This document shows positions 17,958 through 28,871 of a stretch of 64,000 nucleotides of DNA, piece after piece. Each line of letters opens with the position of its first letter. Positions within the stretch are counted from its first letter, which is position 1. This DNA is from Desulfitibacter alkalitolerans DSM 16504. GTDB taxonomy: Bacteria > Bacillota > DSM-16504 > Desulfitibacterales > Desulfitibacteraceae. Below the pieces are notes generated by a model that did no database searches, had not been told where the DNA came from, and was given only the letters and a program-made list of their open reading frames with translations. The DNA is taken from assembly GCF_000620305.1 (NCBI RefSeq), contig NZ_KK211100.1, positions 985,275 through 1,049,274 on the forward strand, in the 5' to 3' direction. The translations under genes and the position numbers were made by a program.

Positions 17958-18292
17958 TATCTTTTAAAAATTTCAATAACCTTATTAGTAACTTCTTTAA
18001 TTTTTTCATTATTTAAATGTCCAATTTTATATAATACAATATCTTCATCAGCAGTAAATATTTTGTTAGGTCTTATATTGCTAGTCTGTCTCAGCGACCC
18101 CTCAGTGAAATCATTATCGACAATTTTAATTGCATACGAATCGTAATTTTTTTGACTTGTTATTTGAGATAAGATTAAGTCATTACCTTCTTCTATATTG
18201 GCTACGACCAATGCAGGTCTTTTTTTAGATTGAGATAAATCCGAAAAGGGAAAAGGTACAACCAAAACATCTCCCTTTATAAATCTTTCCAT
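17957..18292 (-). CDS. MazF/PemK-family mRNA interferase toxin
   Basis: A 111-aa protein with the PemK/MazF fold pattern: GDVLVVPFPFSDLSQSKKRP at the N-terminus (conserved Arg in KRPALVV), a central SQITSQ strand, and GSLRQTSNIRPNKIF in the position of the conserved S-x-x-R region. Family members cut RNA at short motifs and are neutralised by a small partner. Its ATG overlaps the upstream antitoxin gene by 16 nt, the usual toxin-antitoxin coupling. Confidence 0.88.
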   Translation of the reverse strand: MERFIKGDVLVVPFPFSDLSQSKKRPALVVANIEEGNDLILSQITSQKNYDSYAIKIVDNDFTEGSLRQTSNIRPNKIFTADEDIVLYKIGHLNNEKIKEVTNKVIEIFKR

Positions 18293-18474
18293 GCCTCTTC
18301 CTCCTCTGGTTTAAGCCAATCTTTCGCCAAACTTTTTTCACTTGCTAATGTTATGTTATTTACTTTACTTTTCTTTCCTTTATATTCTATAAAATCTATA
18401 AAGTCTGCTACTTCCTTTAAAAGATTGGAAGGTAAGTTTTCAATTTTTTTGACTAAAGTTTCTTTGTTAATCAT
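18277..18474 (-). CDS. DUF2281-type antitoxin
   Basis: A 65-aa acidic protein. The block LVKKIENLPSNLLKEVADFI followed by DFIEYKGKK is the DUF2281 signature of antitoxins paired with MazF or PIN toxins; the acidic tail KPEEEEAWKDL would wrap the toxin. ATG at 18474 is chosen because AAGAGGTGG precedes it; the frame is open 9 codons further upstream. The gene is the first of the pair, with a TATAAT-like box at about 18490-18500. Confidence 0.85.
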   Translation of the reverse strand: MINKETLVKKIENLPSNLLKEVADFIDFIEYKGKKSKVNNITLASEKSLAKDWLKPEEEEAWKDL

Positions 18475-18686
18475 TTGAACCACCTCTTTATTATTATACA
18501 CTAATAAACAAATGGTTTACACCGTTATCTATAATACTTTTATGTCGCATTTACCATCTAATGCGTTGTAACTCTCTTCGCTTTCCCAAGCCGCTGGTAT
18601 CATAGCCCATAAAAGAGTTCAGGATGTAAATAATAAAAATATATTACTCTGACCACCTAAACGAATGGCTAAATGATTTGACACTT

Positions 18687-20807
18687 TTATTTGATTAGCT
18701 CAAAGTCGATATTTCTTTCTTCAACATTAACCTTGGCCACCAAAACTTTTACTGAATCGCCTATCCTGAAGGTTTCCCCTGTATGCTTGCCGATTAGTAC
18801 CAGATGCTTATCATCAAAGTAATAGTAATCATCTGTAAGGGTAGATACATGAACCAGACCCTCAACTGAATTGTCCAGCTCCACAAAAAAGCCAAAGTTG
18901 GTGACACTGCTAATAATTCCTGTGAATTCTTCACCAAGATGCCTTAGCATAAATTCAACCTTTTTAAGATCTACTGATTCTCTCTCTGCCTCTTCAGCAA
19001 CCCGTTCTCTCATAGACGACTGGGCAGCTGCCTTGTGAATAAATTTGGCCAGCTTTTTGGTACGTTTTTCATCAAGTGGTCCTTCTAACAGGGTTTCTCG
19101 AATTATTCTATGGATAACAAGGTCAGGATATCTGCGTATTGGAGATGTAAAGTGAGAATAAAACTCCGAAGCCAGCCCAAAATGTCCAAGGGGCTCATCA
19201 GAATAAGAGGCATGCTTCATTGAACGTAATATAACAGTGTTTACAGCCTTTTCCTCTGGTCTGCCCTTTACTTTTTCTACAATTTCCTGAAAACTCTTGG
19301 GAGACATTTTGTCCAGCCCGGTCCTGATGTGATAACCAAAGGCATGAAGGAACTCGTTTAGTGTCAACATTTTCTCTTCAGTAGGCTCTTCATGTACTCT
19401 ATATAGAAAAGGCACCTCCAACCAGTACATATGCTGGGCAACAGTTTCATTTGCCACAATCATGAACTCCTCAATTATTTTTTCAGATATGCCCCTCTCC
19501 AGCTTGATTATCTTGTCTGCTTTTCCATCCCTGTCCAGGATAACCTTGCTCTCAGGAAAGTCAAAATCAATACTTCCTCTTTTTGTTCTTTTTTCTTTTA
19601 GTATCTCAGACAGCTTCTTCATTGCCAAAAAGGTATCCACAAATTCCTGATACTGTGCTGCTGCCTCCCTGTCTCCATCCAGGATTTCATTAACCTTATC
19701 ATAAGTCATTCTATGATTAATATTGATTATTGACGGTTTAATGTCATAGCTCTTTACATGGCCATTTTTATTTATTTCCATGAAAACTGTCATGGAAAGC
19801 CTGTCCACCCTGGGATTTAGGGAACAAATATTATTACTCAGCTCAGGGGGCAGCATGGGAATTACCCTGTCCACCAGATATACACTGGTGCCCCTTTCTA
19901 AAGCCTCCTTATCCAGGGCACTTCCTTCCTTAACATAAAACCCAACATCTGCAATATGTACACCAAGATAGTAGCTGCCGTTATCTAGTATTTCCAGGGA
20001 CACAGCATCATCCAGGTCCTTGGCATCTGCTCCATCCATGGTTATCATGGGATAGTCCCTTAAGTCTAGTCTATTTGGTGCCTCCTCTGAAATGGGAAGC
20101 TGGGAAACCCTTTGAGCTTCTGCAATTACCTCCTGCGGAAATTCCTCTGGGAGCTTGTGCTTTCTGACAATGCACAGAATATCAATTCCCGGCTCATTCT
20201 TTTTGCCAAGTATTTCTATTATTTCACCCTCTGGATTCCTTCGTGCTTCCGGCCAACGGGTAATCCTTACAACTACCTTGTCCCTATCCCTGGCATCTTT
20301 CATTTTTTCAAAGGGAATGAAAATGTCCTGTCCAATCCTCTTATCATCAGGAACTACAAAGGCAAAATTAGGGCTTTTCTCTACAGTTCCCACGCATAAC
20401 TCATTTTCTCTTGTTAAAATTCTTATTACCTCTCCCTCTGGCTTGCCCTTCATATCCATATGGGATATAAGTCTCACTATCACCCTGTCATTATGCATTG
20501 CACCATTTAAATCCTTGGCGGAAATAAAGATATCTCCGCCCTTATGAAAATCTGGTGACCTTTCTGGTACCAGAAAACCAAAACCCTTGGCATGTCCATC
20601 AATTCTGCCTACAAACAAGCCCATTTTTTCAGTTATGCCGTACCTGTTTTTTCTGGTTAATATTATTTCCCCTTCTCGTTCAAGCTCATTAAGAAGTTTT
20701 AGGAATTCACCAACATTTTCAATATTTAGTGTGGAGACCAGATCTTCCGCGGTAAGGGGTTTATAGGTACTCACACGCATGTAATTTAGTATTTCTTCTC
20801 TATTCAA
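18687..20807 (-). CDS. rnr: ribonuclease R
   Basis: A 706-aa processive 3'-5' exoribonuclease. Order of domains: N-terminal winged-helix region (1-60), cold-shock domains (about 65-220), RNB catalytic core beginning near LDLRDYPMITMDGADAKDL with the Asp cluster DAKDLDDAVSLE, and the C-terminal S1 domain from about 625 (GIISSVTNFGFFVELDNSVE). The lysine-rich tail of enterobacterial RNase R is absent. The start is TTG at 20807 after GGAGG. RNase R helps degrade tmRNA-tagged messages, which fits the ancestral rnr-smpB-ssrA order. Confidence 0.96.
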   Translation of the reverse strand: MNREEILNYMRVSTYKPLTAEDLVSTLNIENVGEFLKLLNELEREGEIILTRKNRYGITEKMGLFVGRIDGHAKGFGFLVPERSPDFHKGGDIFISAKDLNGAMHNDRVIVRLISHMDMKGKPEGEVIRILTRENELCVGTVEKSPNFAFVVPDDKRIGQDIFIPFEKMKDARDRDKVVVRITRWPEARRNPEGEIIEILGKKNEPGIDILCIVRKHKLPEEFPQEVIAEAQRVSQLPISEEAPNRLDLRDYPMITMDGADAKDLDDAVSLEILDNGSYYLGVHIADVGFYVKEGSALDKEALERGTSVYLVDRVIPMLPPELSNNICSLNPRVDRLSMTVFMEINKNGHVKSYDIKPSIININHRMTYDKVNEILDGDREAAAQYQEFVDTFLAMKKLSEILKEKRTKRGSIDFDFPESKVILDRDGKADKIIKLERGISEKIIEEFMIVANETVAQHMYWLEVPFLYRVHEEPTEEKMLTLNEFLHAFGYHIRTGLDKMSPKSFQEIVEKVKGRPEEKAVNTVILRSMKHASYSDEPLGHFGLASEFYSHFTSPIRRYPDLVIHRIIRETLLEGPLDEKRTKKLAKFIHKAAAQSSMRERVAEEAERESVDLKKVEFMLRHLGEEFTGIISSVTNFGFFVELDNSVEGLVHVSTLTDDYYYFDDKHLVLIGKHTGETFRIGDSVKVLVAKVNVEERNIDFELIK

Positions 20808-20910
20808 AAATTTTTCCTCCTGTTTAATTTATTACTCCCAATTTATAACCTCGTTTAAATACTTTTATTATCCCCATGTTTGACAAATTCTAGTATGTCT
20901 AGAATGGATT

Positions 20911-21462
20911 TTAGATGCCTAGATCCTTTGAAATGGACTGCATGGCCTCTAAGCCAATGCCCATAAACTCCTCTAGAGATAGTCCAAGCTCTGAACAAGA
21001 CTTGATCTGCTCCCTGTTGGCACCTCTAGCAAAGGATTTCTCCCCAAACCTATTTACTAAAAAGGATACATCTATTGCTGATAATTTTTTCTCAGGCTTA
21101 ATTAAGGCTCCTGCAACTATTAAACCTGTTAAAGGATCTGTGGCATATAAAGCTTTATCCATAAGGCTGATTCTGGGCAGACCATGCTCTTCATTATGTA
21201 CCTTGACTGAGTATACTATATCCTCTGACAGGCCCATTTCTTCCAGCATGTCCGCACCTAGCAGACTATGTCTTTTAGGGTCATCTGCAGTTTGCTCATA
21301 ATCAATATCATGGAGTAATCCTGTCAAGGCCCACTTCTCCTCATCCTCGCCAAAATGCCTGGCAAGATATTTCATCACCACTTCTGTGGCAAGACAGTGC
21401 TTTTGTAAATTTTTATTAGTAACATGCCTTTTCATTATCTTAACAGCTTCTTCTCTTTGCAA
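20911..21462 (-). CDS. HD-domain predicted phosphohydrolase
   Basis: A 183-aa protein with the HD motif: KHCLATEVVM (His), LLHDIDYEQTADDPKRH (HD pair) and VKVHNEEHG (later His). The spacing is that of the stand-alone HDIG-type hydrolases, which act on nucleotides or other phosphates; the substrate is not evident. TTG at 21462 is the start, after AAAAGGAG. It lies between the esterase and rnr, all on one strand with short gaps, so co-transcription with rnr is likely. Confidence 0.85.
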   Translation of the reverse strand: MQREEAVKIMKRHVTNKNLQKHCLATEVVMKYLARHFGEDEEKWALTGLLHDIDYEQTADDPKRHSLLGADMLEEMGLSEDIVYSVKVHNEEHGLPRISLMDKALYATDPLTGLIVAGALIKPEKKLSAIDVSFLVNRFGEKSFARGANREQIKSCSELGLSLEEFMGIGLEAMQSISKDLGI

Positions 21463-21544
21463 GGGTAATCACTCCTTTTAAAAAATATCTTTATTTTACA
21501 ATCCAATTTTTATCTTTTTAATTTTTGTTAGTTATGTCAAGAGG

Positions 21545-22288
21545 TCATACTTGTCTGATATTTTGTATAAACCAGTGGATTTGAGTAAACATCTCTTCTC
21601 TTTCAGGACCCATGGTGACAATATGGCCTGAGTTCGCCAGCCATTTTAATATTTTTAGCGGGGAGCCCAACTTATCATGCACATATTGGGCGCCACTAGG
21701 CAGGCATACCCTGTCATCCTTTGATTGAACTATTAAAACTGGCTTTCTTATACCAGAAAGTGCCCACTTGACCCTTCTTCTTAGCTTTAATAGCTCATGA
21801 ACACCATGCATGACCTGTTCATTATAGGTCACCCTGTGATTGCCATGAATTAAACTTGCATTACCTTCTTTTTTAACACTTTTCCTAAAATACTTAAGTA
21901 TTGGAGCAGTATATGCAAGTCTGTTACCAAGATGTATGGGCGGTGCCATGGCTACAACACCTGAAACAGGCAGTCTATTTGCTGCACCGTACAATGCAAG
22001 AAGCCCCCCCATGGATAACCCAATAAGATAGGTTTTTGTACAATTTCTTTTAATAAAGGTGAGAGCCCTTTCAACCTCCCCATACCAGTCCTGCCAGCCA
22101 TATTTCATTAAATCCTCAGGCTTTGTTCCATGGCCTGGCAGCAGGGGGGCCATAACCGAGTAGCCTCTGTTATTCAAATATTCTCCCAGGAGCCTCATCT
22201 CTGACGGACTGCTGGAAAGGCCGTGTATCAAAACACAACCGATATGATTTCCTTCCATAAAGAAGGGTTCTGCTCCCTTGATTATCAT
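21545..22288 (-). CDS. est: carboxylesterase, Est30/YvaK type
   Basis: A 247-aa alpha/beta hydrolase. The HGLSSSPSEMRLLGEYL segment, the nucleophile elbow GLSMGG (Ser92) and the C-terminal NSGHIVTM (His) match the Est30 carboxylesterase of Geobacillus and YvaK of Bacillus, and the length agrees. ATG at 22288 is chosen because the frame's more distal starts lie inside the hppA terminator. In Bacillus, yvaK also sits between secG and rnr, supporting the assignment. Confidence 0.85.
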   Translation of the reverse strand: MIIKGAEPFFMEGNHIGCVLIHGLSSSPSEMRLLGEYLNNRGYSVMAPLLPGHGTKPEDLMKYGWQDWYGEVERALTFIKRNCTKTYLIGLSMGGLLALYGAANRLPVSGVVAMAPPIHLGNRLAYTAPILKYFRKSVKKEGNASLIHGNHRVTYNEQVMHGVHELLKLRRRVKWALSGIRKPVLIVQSKDDRVCLPSGAQYVHDKLGSPLKILKWLANSGHIVTMGPEREEMFTQIHWFIQNIRQV

Positions 22289-22362
22289 TTTACGTATACC
22301 CCCATATAAAACATACCTTGCCCAGTTGCCTATCCTGGTCCTTAATGTCCTTTGATAATAGT

Positions 22363-22395
22363 AAAAAGAGTATTGCAGCATGGCGTGCAATACTC
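22363..22395 (-). terminator. hppA terminator
   Basis: GAGTATTGCA, an 8-nt loop and TGCAATACTC form a perfect 10-bp stem followed by TTTTT on the minus strand, about 27 nt past the hppA stop. It shows that est must start downstream of this point. Confidence 0.9.
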
Positions 22396-22421
22396 CCTTT
22401 TTACCTTTGATGCATTATCTA

Positions 22422-24422
22422 TTACATGAATAGTGGAGCAAAAACCAAGGACACAATTGTCATAAGCTTGATCAAGATGTTGATAGATGGTCCAGAAGTA
22501 TCCTTGAATGGGTCACCTACTGTGTCACCGTTTACAGCGGCAGCATGTGCTGGGGATCCTTTTCCTCCATATTCTCCTGTTTCAATGAATTTCTTGGCAT
22601 TATCCCATGCTCCGCCGGCATTGGCCATCATGATAGCCAGCAAGAAACCAGAAACTAAAGCACCTGCCAGCATTCCACCCAGTGCTTCCTTACCAAGACC
22701 TGGGAAAAGGCCAACAACTATTGGGGCAGAAACTGCTAGTATACCAGGAATAATCATTTCTCTTAATGCAGCCTTTGTACTAATACTAACACAATTAGCA
22801 TAGTCTGGTTTGCCTGTACCTTCCATGACACCTGGAATTTCTCTAAACTGTCTGCGAACCTCCTCAATCATATCAAAGGCAGCTCGTCCTACTGCCTGCA
22901 TTGTAAGGGCAGAGAACAGGAAGGGCAGCATACCACCAATGAACAAACCGGCAATAACGTTTGGAGTTGTGAGGTCAATTGCAGCTATTCCTGCTGCCTG
23001 GGTATAGGCTGAGAACAAAGCTAATGCTGTTAAAGCAGCTGAACCAATGGCAAAGCCTTTACCAATAGCAGCTGTTGTATTTCCAACAGAGTCTAATGAA
23101 TCTGTAATTTTTCTAACACTTGGATCAAGGTGAGCCATCTCAGCAATACCACCTGCATTATCTGCAATTGGACCATAAGCATCTACGGCCACAGTCATGC
23201 CAGTAGTTGAAAGCATACCTACTGCTGCTAAAGCGATTCCATATAGTCCTGCAAAATGGTAGGCTGTTAAAATAGCTACTACAATTACAAATATGGGCAT
23301 CATTGTGCTCATCATACCTGTACTAACGCCTTGAATTATGTTTGTTGCAGTACCAGTTTGTGAAGCCTTGGCAATCTCTTTTGTTGGATTGTAATCAGCA
23401 GAAGTATAGTACTCTGTAAGCTTACCAATGGCTCCACCTGCCAGTAGACCTGCTACAGTGGCAATGAATACTCCCATGCTTAAATCAGCAGGCAGTAAGC
23501 CCCTTGTAAGGAAAAAGATTGCGATTACTGATAAAATGTAAGCAACCATCGAGCCTGTATTTAAAGCCTTTTGAGCGTTAGATCCTTCATTTGTTCTTAC
23601 AAAGAAGGTTCCAATTATAGAAGCAACAATACCTGCACCTGCAACCATTAAGGGAAGTATGGTGCCTCCTGGTATTCCCAAGGCTGCAGCTAAAGCAATT
23701 GATGCAATAATTGAACCTACATAGGATTCAAACAGGTCAGCACCCATACCAGCAACGTCACCAACATTGTCACCAACATTGTCAGCTATAACAGCTGGGT
23801 TTCTTGGATCATCCTCTGGAATCCCAGCTTCTACCTTACCCACAAGGTCAGCACCAACATCGGCAGCTTTTGTATAGATACCGCCACCAACCCTGGCAAA
23901 TAATGCAATGGAGCTGGCTCCTAAAGCAAATCCATTAACAATTTGTGGATTATCAAAGATAATATTTACAATTCCTAATCCTAATAAGCCTAATCCAACA
24001 ACAGCCATACCCATTACAGCTCCACCGGAGAAAGCAACTCCTAGAGCCTGATTTGCACTTGTTCGTGCAGCATTGGCTGTTCTTACGTTGGCTTTTGTAG
24101 CAACACTCATGCCAATATATCCGGCAACACCGGAACACAAAGCTCCAATAATGAAGGCCAATGCAGTTGCCGGCTGCAAACTATCTGCACCTGGTGTCAT
24201 ATATCCAGCTACAACAATTAGTACTGCCAGGATAATTACAAACACTATCAATGTAGTGTACTGTCTTTTCAAAAAGGCCATGGCACCTTCTTGAATTGCT
24301 GCGGCAATTTCTTTCATGGTATCTGTACCAGGATCAGCATTGTTGATTCTATTAATAAGTACATATGCAAAGACTAACGCTAATACCCCGGCAATGGGGG
24401 CTAAATATTCTAATGGAAACAA
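22422..24422 (-). CDS. hppA: K+-dependent membrane-bound pyrophosphatase (H+ or Na+ pump)
   Basis: A 666-aa integral membrane enzyme with about 16 helices that couples pyrophosphate hydrolysis to ion pumping. The substrate sites are visible in [18 protein letters not shown] and [19 protein letters not shown], with a second DNAGGIAEM block and the C-terminal GGAWDNAKK. The segment [10 protein letters not shown] carries Ala and Gly where K+-independent enzymes have Lys and Thr, so it is the K+-dependent class; such enzymes pump Na+ or H+, and I cannot decide which. The start is TTG at 24422 after GGGAGG. It is inserted between secG and est in an otherwise ancestral block. Confidence 0.96.
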   Translation of the reverse strand: MFPLEYLAPIAGVLALVFAYVLINRINNADPGTDTMKEIAAAIQEGAMAFLKRQYTTLIVFVIILAVLIVVAGYMTPGADSLQPATALAFIIGALCSGVAGYIGMSVATKANVRTANAARTSANQALGVAFSGGAVMGMAVVGLGLLGLGIVNIIFDNPQIVNGFALGASSIALFARVGGGIYTKAADVGADLVGKVEAGIPEDDPRNPAVIADNVGDNVGDVAGMGADLFESYVGSIIASIALAAALGIPGGTILPLMVAGAGIVASIIGTFFVRTNEGSNAQKALNTGSMVAYILSVIAIFFLTRGLLPADLSMGVFIATVAGLLAGGAIGKLTEYYTSADYNPTKEIAKASQTGTATNIIQGVSTGMMSTMMPIFVIVVAILTAYHFAGLYGIALAAVGMLSTTGMTVAVDAYGPIADNAGGIAEMAHLDPSVRKITDSLDSVGNTTAAIGKGFAIGSAALTALALFSAYTQAAGIAAIDLTTPNVIAGLFIGGMLPFLFSALTMQAVGRAAFDMIEEVRRQFREIPGVMEGTGKPDYANCVSISTKAALREMIIPGILAVSAPIVVGLFPGLGKEALGGMLAGALVSGFLLAIMMANAGGAWDNAKKFIETGEYGGKGSPAHAAAVNGDTVGDPFKDTSGPSINILIKLMTIVSLVFAPLFM

Positions 24423-24499
24423 ATCTTATTCCTCCCTTAACGCAACAGTATTTTATTTTATTTTTATTTTTTTATAGTTAGCTTAATAAATTTAAATAA

Positions 24500-24721
24500 T
24501 TAAACAATGGATATTAATAAGGTTACTATTAAAAAAGCTGCAGCAAGACCTGTTGCTATCTTCCCAAGCAATTCATCCAAACCCTTTTTTTTACCAAAAA
24601 AGGTTTCAGCACCACCTGCAATGGCACCGGAAATCCCGGCACTTTTTCCTGATTGCAATAATACAGAGGCTATGAGTCCCAGAGAAACTACTAATTGGAT
24701 TATTATTAAGAATGTCTTCAT
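24500..24721 (-). CDS. secG: preprotein translocase subunit SecG
   Basis: A 73-aa protein with two membrane helices (about 4-22 and 53-72) separated by the conserved cytosolic loop SGKSAGISGAIAGGAETFFG and KKKGLDELLGK. It is a non-essential partner of SecYE. The ATG follows AGGAGGTGACC. It stands between eno and hppA, and secG downstream of the glycolytic run is the standard Firmicutes order. Confidence 0.95.
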   Translation of the reverse strand: MKTFLIIIQLVVSLGLIASVLLQSGKSAGISGAIAGGAETFFGKKKGLDELLGKIATGLAAAFLIVTLLISIV

Positions 24722-24913
24722 CTAAACGGTCACCTCCTCATCATATTTCCTTTTAACAAACAAATATATTTTAGCATAACCCTTGGTAAATTACAACAAA
24801 TAAGCACTTGTGCCCTTTATGGGTATTTTTGTTTATTTCTTTATTTTCTATACTATTATTAACTCAATAGTATTTAGTTAAACTTGGTTGTTTAAGTTAA
24901 GCCCTACCAGGGT

Positions 24914-24959
24914 AAAAAATAAGCAAGGGGCTTAAACTAGCTTTCATAATACCCCTTGC
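24914..24959 (-). terminator. eno (glycolytic operon) terminator
   Basis: GCAAGGGG and CCCCTTGC form an 8-bp stem with a 21-nt loop, followed by TTATTTTTT on the minus strand, about 15 nt past the eno stop. Confidence 0.8.
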
Positions 24960-24972
24960 CTAATTATTGCTT

Positions 24973-26274
<1,302 letters not shown>

Positions 26275-26285
26275 TTATTTAATAC

Positions 26286-26314
26286 CAACCACAGGGACGG
26301 TTCTGCTGGCTGGT
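26286..26314. repeat. AACCGTCCCC palindromic repeat, copy 2 (eno-gpmI gap)
   Basis: The plus strand reads CAACCACAGGGACGGTTCTG followed by CTGGCTGGT. It is a close relative of the 30174-30202 copy in reverse orientation, about 27 nt upstream of the eno start. Confidence 0.8.
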
Positions 26315-26387
26315 TTTTCAGTTTTGCAAGATGACTAAATAAGACTTTCTTTGCTTGGACCAAGTTATGTCAATGTTTTGGTAGGTG

Positions 26388-27929
26388 TTAATCTATTAGG
26401 CTTTGGCCTGTCATTTCTTTTGGTTTTTCTATTTCCAGCAGTTCCAGCATGGTTGGGGCCAGGTCTCTTAGACTGCCTCCATCTCTTAATGTCTTTTCTT
26501 CTCTAAGTCCAAGGATAATTACTGGTACTGGACTGGATGTGTGGGCTGTATGGGGTGTGCCTTTTTCTTCTTCAACCATCTCTTCTGCATTGCCATGGTC
26601 AGAGGTTATGATTATTACTCCCTGCTTTTCCAGTACTGCGTCTGCTACTTTTTTAATGCATTCGTCTACTACTTCTACTGCTTTTACTGCTGCTTCAAAA
26701 TTTCCCGTATGGCCTACCATGTCTGGGTTGGCATAGTTGATGATTATTACGTCATAGATGTCCTTGTTAATTTCATTTATTACCGTTTTTGTAAGCTCTT
26801 GGGCGCTCATTTCTGGCTGCAGGTCATAGGTGGCTACTTTTGAGGATGGTATTAGTATTCTTTCCTCACCTGGGTTTGGTTCTTCCTCACCTCCGTTGAA
26901 GAAGAAGGTTACGTGGGCATATTTTTCTGTTTCTGCTATTCTAAGCTGCTTCATTTTGTTTTTTGCAAGGACTTCCCCCAGGGTATTTACAAACCTTTCT
27001 GGCGGAAATGCTACAGGGGCTTCTATGGTTGCGTCATATTCTGTCATGCAGAGATATTTTAGGTTAAGCCAACCTGTTGGTCTTTCAAAGGCATCAAAAT
27101 CCTTGTCTACAAAGGCCCTTGTTATTTCTCTAGCCCTGTCTCCTCTAAAGTTGAAAAAGATTAATGTATCTCCTTCTTTGATTGTTGCTGCTGGGTTGTT
27201 GCCTTTAATGATGACTGTTGGTTGTACAAATTCGTCTGTTATACCCTGGGCATAGGAGTTTTCTACTGCTTCTTTTGCAGATGATGCCCTTTGGCCTTCT
27301 CCCATGGCCATGGCTCTATATGCCTTTTCTACCCTATCCCATCTTTTGTCTCTATCCATGGCATAGTAGCGGCCTGATATTGTGGCTATTTGACCTATGC
27401 CTATTTCTTTTAGCTTTTCCTCAAGACTGTTTATGTATTTTAGGGCGCTTTTTGGTGGTACGTCTCTTCCGTCTAAAAAGCAGTGTACATAAAGGTTTTC
27501 TACTTCCATTTTTTTGGCCATTTCTATTAGGGCAAAGACATGCTCTATATGGCTGTGGACTCCTCCGTCTGATAAAAGCCCCATTAAGTGCAGCGATTTT
27601 CCAGATTCCTTGCAGCAGTTCTTATAAGCTTTTATGAGCTCTGGGTTTTCAAAAAAGTCTCCGTCTTTTATTGCTTTGCTGATTCTGGTTAAATCCTGAT
27701 AGACTATTCTTCCTGCTCCAATATTTAGATGGCCTACTTCACTGTTGCCCATCTGGCCTGCAGGCAGTCCAACTGCTTCTCCTGAAGTCTCCAGAATGGT
27801 GTTTGGGTAATTAGCAAGGTAATTGTCCATATTTTTAGTTTCCGCACTTAAAATAGCATTGCCCTGCTTTTTTTCAGAGATGCCCCATCCATCTAATATT
27901 GTTAATACTACTGGTTTGTATTTTGCCAT
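26388..27929 (-). CDS. gpmI: 2,3-bisphosphoglycerate-independent phosphoglycerate mutase
   Basis: A 513-aa Mn-dependent mutase interconverting 3- and 2-phosphoglycerate. The phosphorylated Ser lies in AGQMGNSEVGHLNIGAGR (near residue 62), further metal ligands in ITSDHGNAEEM and GTPHTAHTSSPVP, and the N-terminus VVLTILDGWGIS holds the first Asp. The ATG follows a GGTGAAC site. It is the fourth gene of the gap-pgk-tpiA-gpmI-eno run. Confidence 0.98.
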   Translation of the reverse strand: MAKYKPVVLTILDGWGISEKKQGNAILSAETKNMDNYLANYPNTILETSGEAVGLPAGQMGNSEVGHLNIGAGRIVYQDLTRISKAIKDGDFFENPELIKAYKNCCKESGKSLHLMGLLSDGGVHSHIEHVFALIEMAKKMEVENLYVHCFLDGRDVPPKSALKYINSLEEKLKEIGIGQIATISGRYYAMDRDKRWDRVEKAYRAMAMGEGQRASSAKEAVENSYAQGITDEFVQPTVIIKGNNPAATIKEGDTLIFFNFRGDRAREITRAFVDKDFDAFERPTGWLNLKYLCMTEYDATIEAPVAFPPERFVNTLGEVLAKNKMKQLRIAETEKYAHVTFFFNGGEEEPNPGEERILIPSSKVATYDLQPEMSAQELTKTVINEINKDIYDVIIINYANPDMVGHTGNFEAAVKAVEVVDECIKKVADAVLEKQGVIIITSDHGNAEEMVEEEKGTPHTAHTSSPVPVIILGLREEKTLRDGGSLRDLAPTMLELLEIEKPKEMTGQSLID

Positions 27930-27954
27930 AGTTCACCGTTCCAATCTTGTAACT

Positions 27955-28046
27955 CCAGAATTCAGAATACAGGATTCAGGAGCCAGAATAGGAACCTTAG
28001 ATCTCTTTACGTTTTATTCTGACTTCTGTCTTCTGACTTCTGTTTC
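27955..28046. repeat. TTCTGACTTC-type low-complexity repeat block (tpiA-gpmI gap)
   Basis: A plus-strand CAGAATACAGGATTCAGGAG-like block at 27955-27992 and a TTCTGACTTCTGTCTTCTGA-like block at 28017-28045 are partial inverted counterparts. The second begins exactly after the tpiA stop. The same unit recurs at 45656-45742. Confidence 0.7.
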
Positions 28047-28796
28047 CTAGTAGTTAATGAGTTTTAAAAAGCTATCTACTTCCAAACTAGCGCCCCCGAC
28101 CAGGGCTCCATCAATATCACTCTGTTCCATAAAGCCCTTGATGTTTTCAGGCTTAACACTTCCTCCATATTGTATCCTGACTCTACCTGCACTTTCCCTA
28201 CCAAAGTCATTGGCAATTATCTCTCTGATTTTAGTTATGACTTCCTGGGCGTCGTCTGCAGAAGAGGTTTTTCCAGTACCAATAGCCCAAACAGGTTCAT
28301 AAGCTAGTATCAGCTCTGCCACCTGAGTGCTGGTTAAACCCTCCAGAGCAGCCTTGGTTTGCTTTTCCACTACATTAAAGGTATCTCCCTTTTCTCTTTC
28401 TTCAAGGATTTCACCTACACATACGATGGGAATTATTTCATTATCTAAAGCGGCCCTTACCTTTTTGTTAACTGTATGATCTGTTTCTGCAAAATACTGT
28501 CTTCTTTCTGAATGGCCTATAATACAATGGGTAACTCCCAGATCCCTTAGCATGGCTGGTGAAATCTCACCTGTATAAGCACCCTTATTTTCCCAGTGCA
28601 TATTTTGAGCAGCTATTTTTATCTGGCTCCCCTGGGCAGCTTTAACAGCTGCTTCCAAAGAGGTAAAGGCAGGAGCAACAATTACATCAGCTTCTTCTAC
28701 ACCCTTTAGGTTAGCAGCCAATTTTTCTATGAATTCTTGGGCTTCATGTGATGTTTTATGCATTTTCCAGTTGCCAGCTATAACGGGTCTTCTCAT
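28047..28796 (-). CDS. tpiA: triosephosphate isomerase
   Basis: A 249-aa TIM-barrel enzyme. Catalytic residues are Lys in AGNWKMHK, His in IIGHSERRQ, and Glu in LAYEPVWAIGTGK; the phosphate loop is IQYGGSVKPEN and the end is LVGGASLE. ATG at 28796 is taken because AGGAG precedes it; the open frame extends 11 codons upstream. It lies 75 nt after pgk. Confidence 0.98.
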   Translation of the reverse strand: MRRPVIAGNWKMHKTSHEAQEFIEKLAANLKGVEEADVIVAPAFTSLEAAVKAAQGSQIKIAAQNMHWENKGAYTGEISPAMLRDLGVTHCIIGHSERRQYFAETDHTVNKKVRAALDNEIIPIVCVGEILEEREKGDTFNVVEKQTKAALEGLTSTQVAELILAYEPVWAIGTGKTSSADDAQEVITKIREIIANDFGRESAGRVRIQYGGSVKPENIKGFMEQSDIDGALVGGASLEVDSFLKLINY

Positions 28797-28871
28797 TGCT
28801 ATACAACTCCTATCTTTAAATCTACTCACCTTAAAGTTAAATTTACAAGACAGAGGAACCGTGAGACTGTG

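Noticed and set aside
22289..22390. Distal start of the esterase gene
   Set aside because: Those codons lie in and just after the hppA terminator hairpin, so they would not be translated with the esterase.
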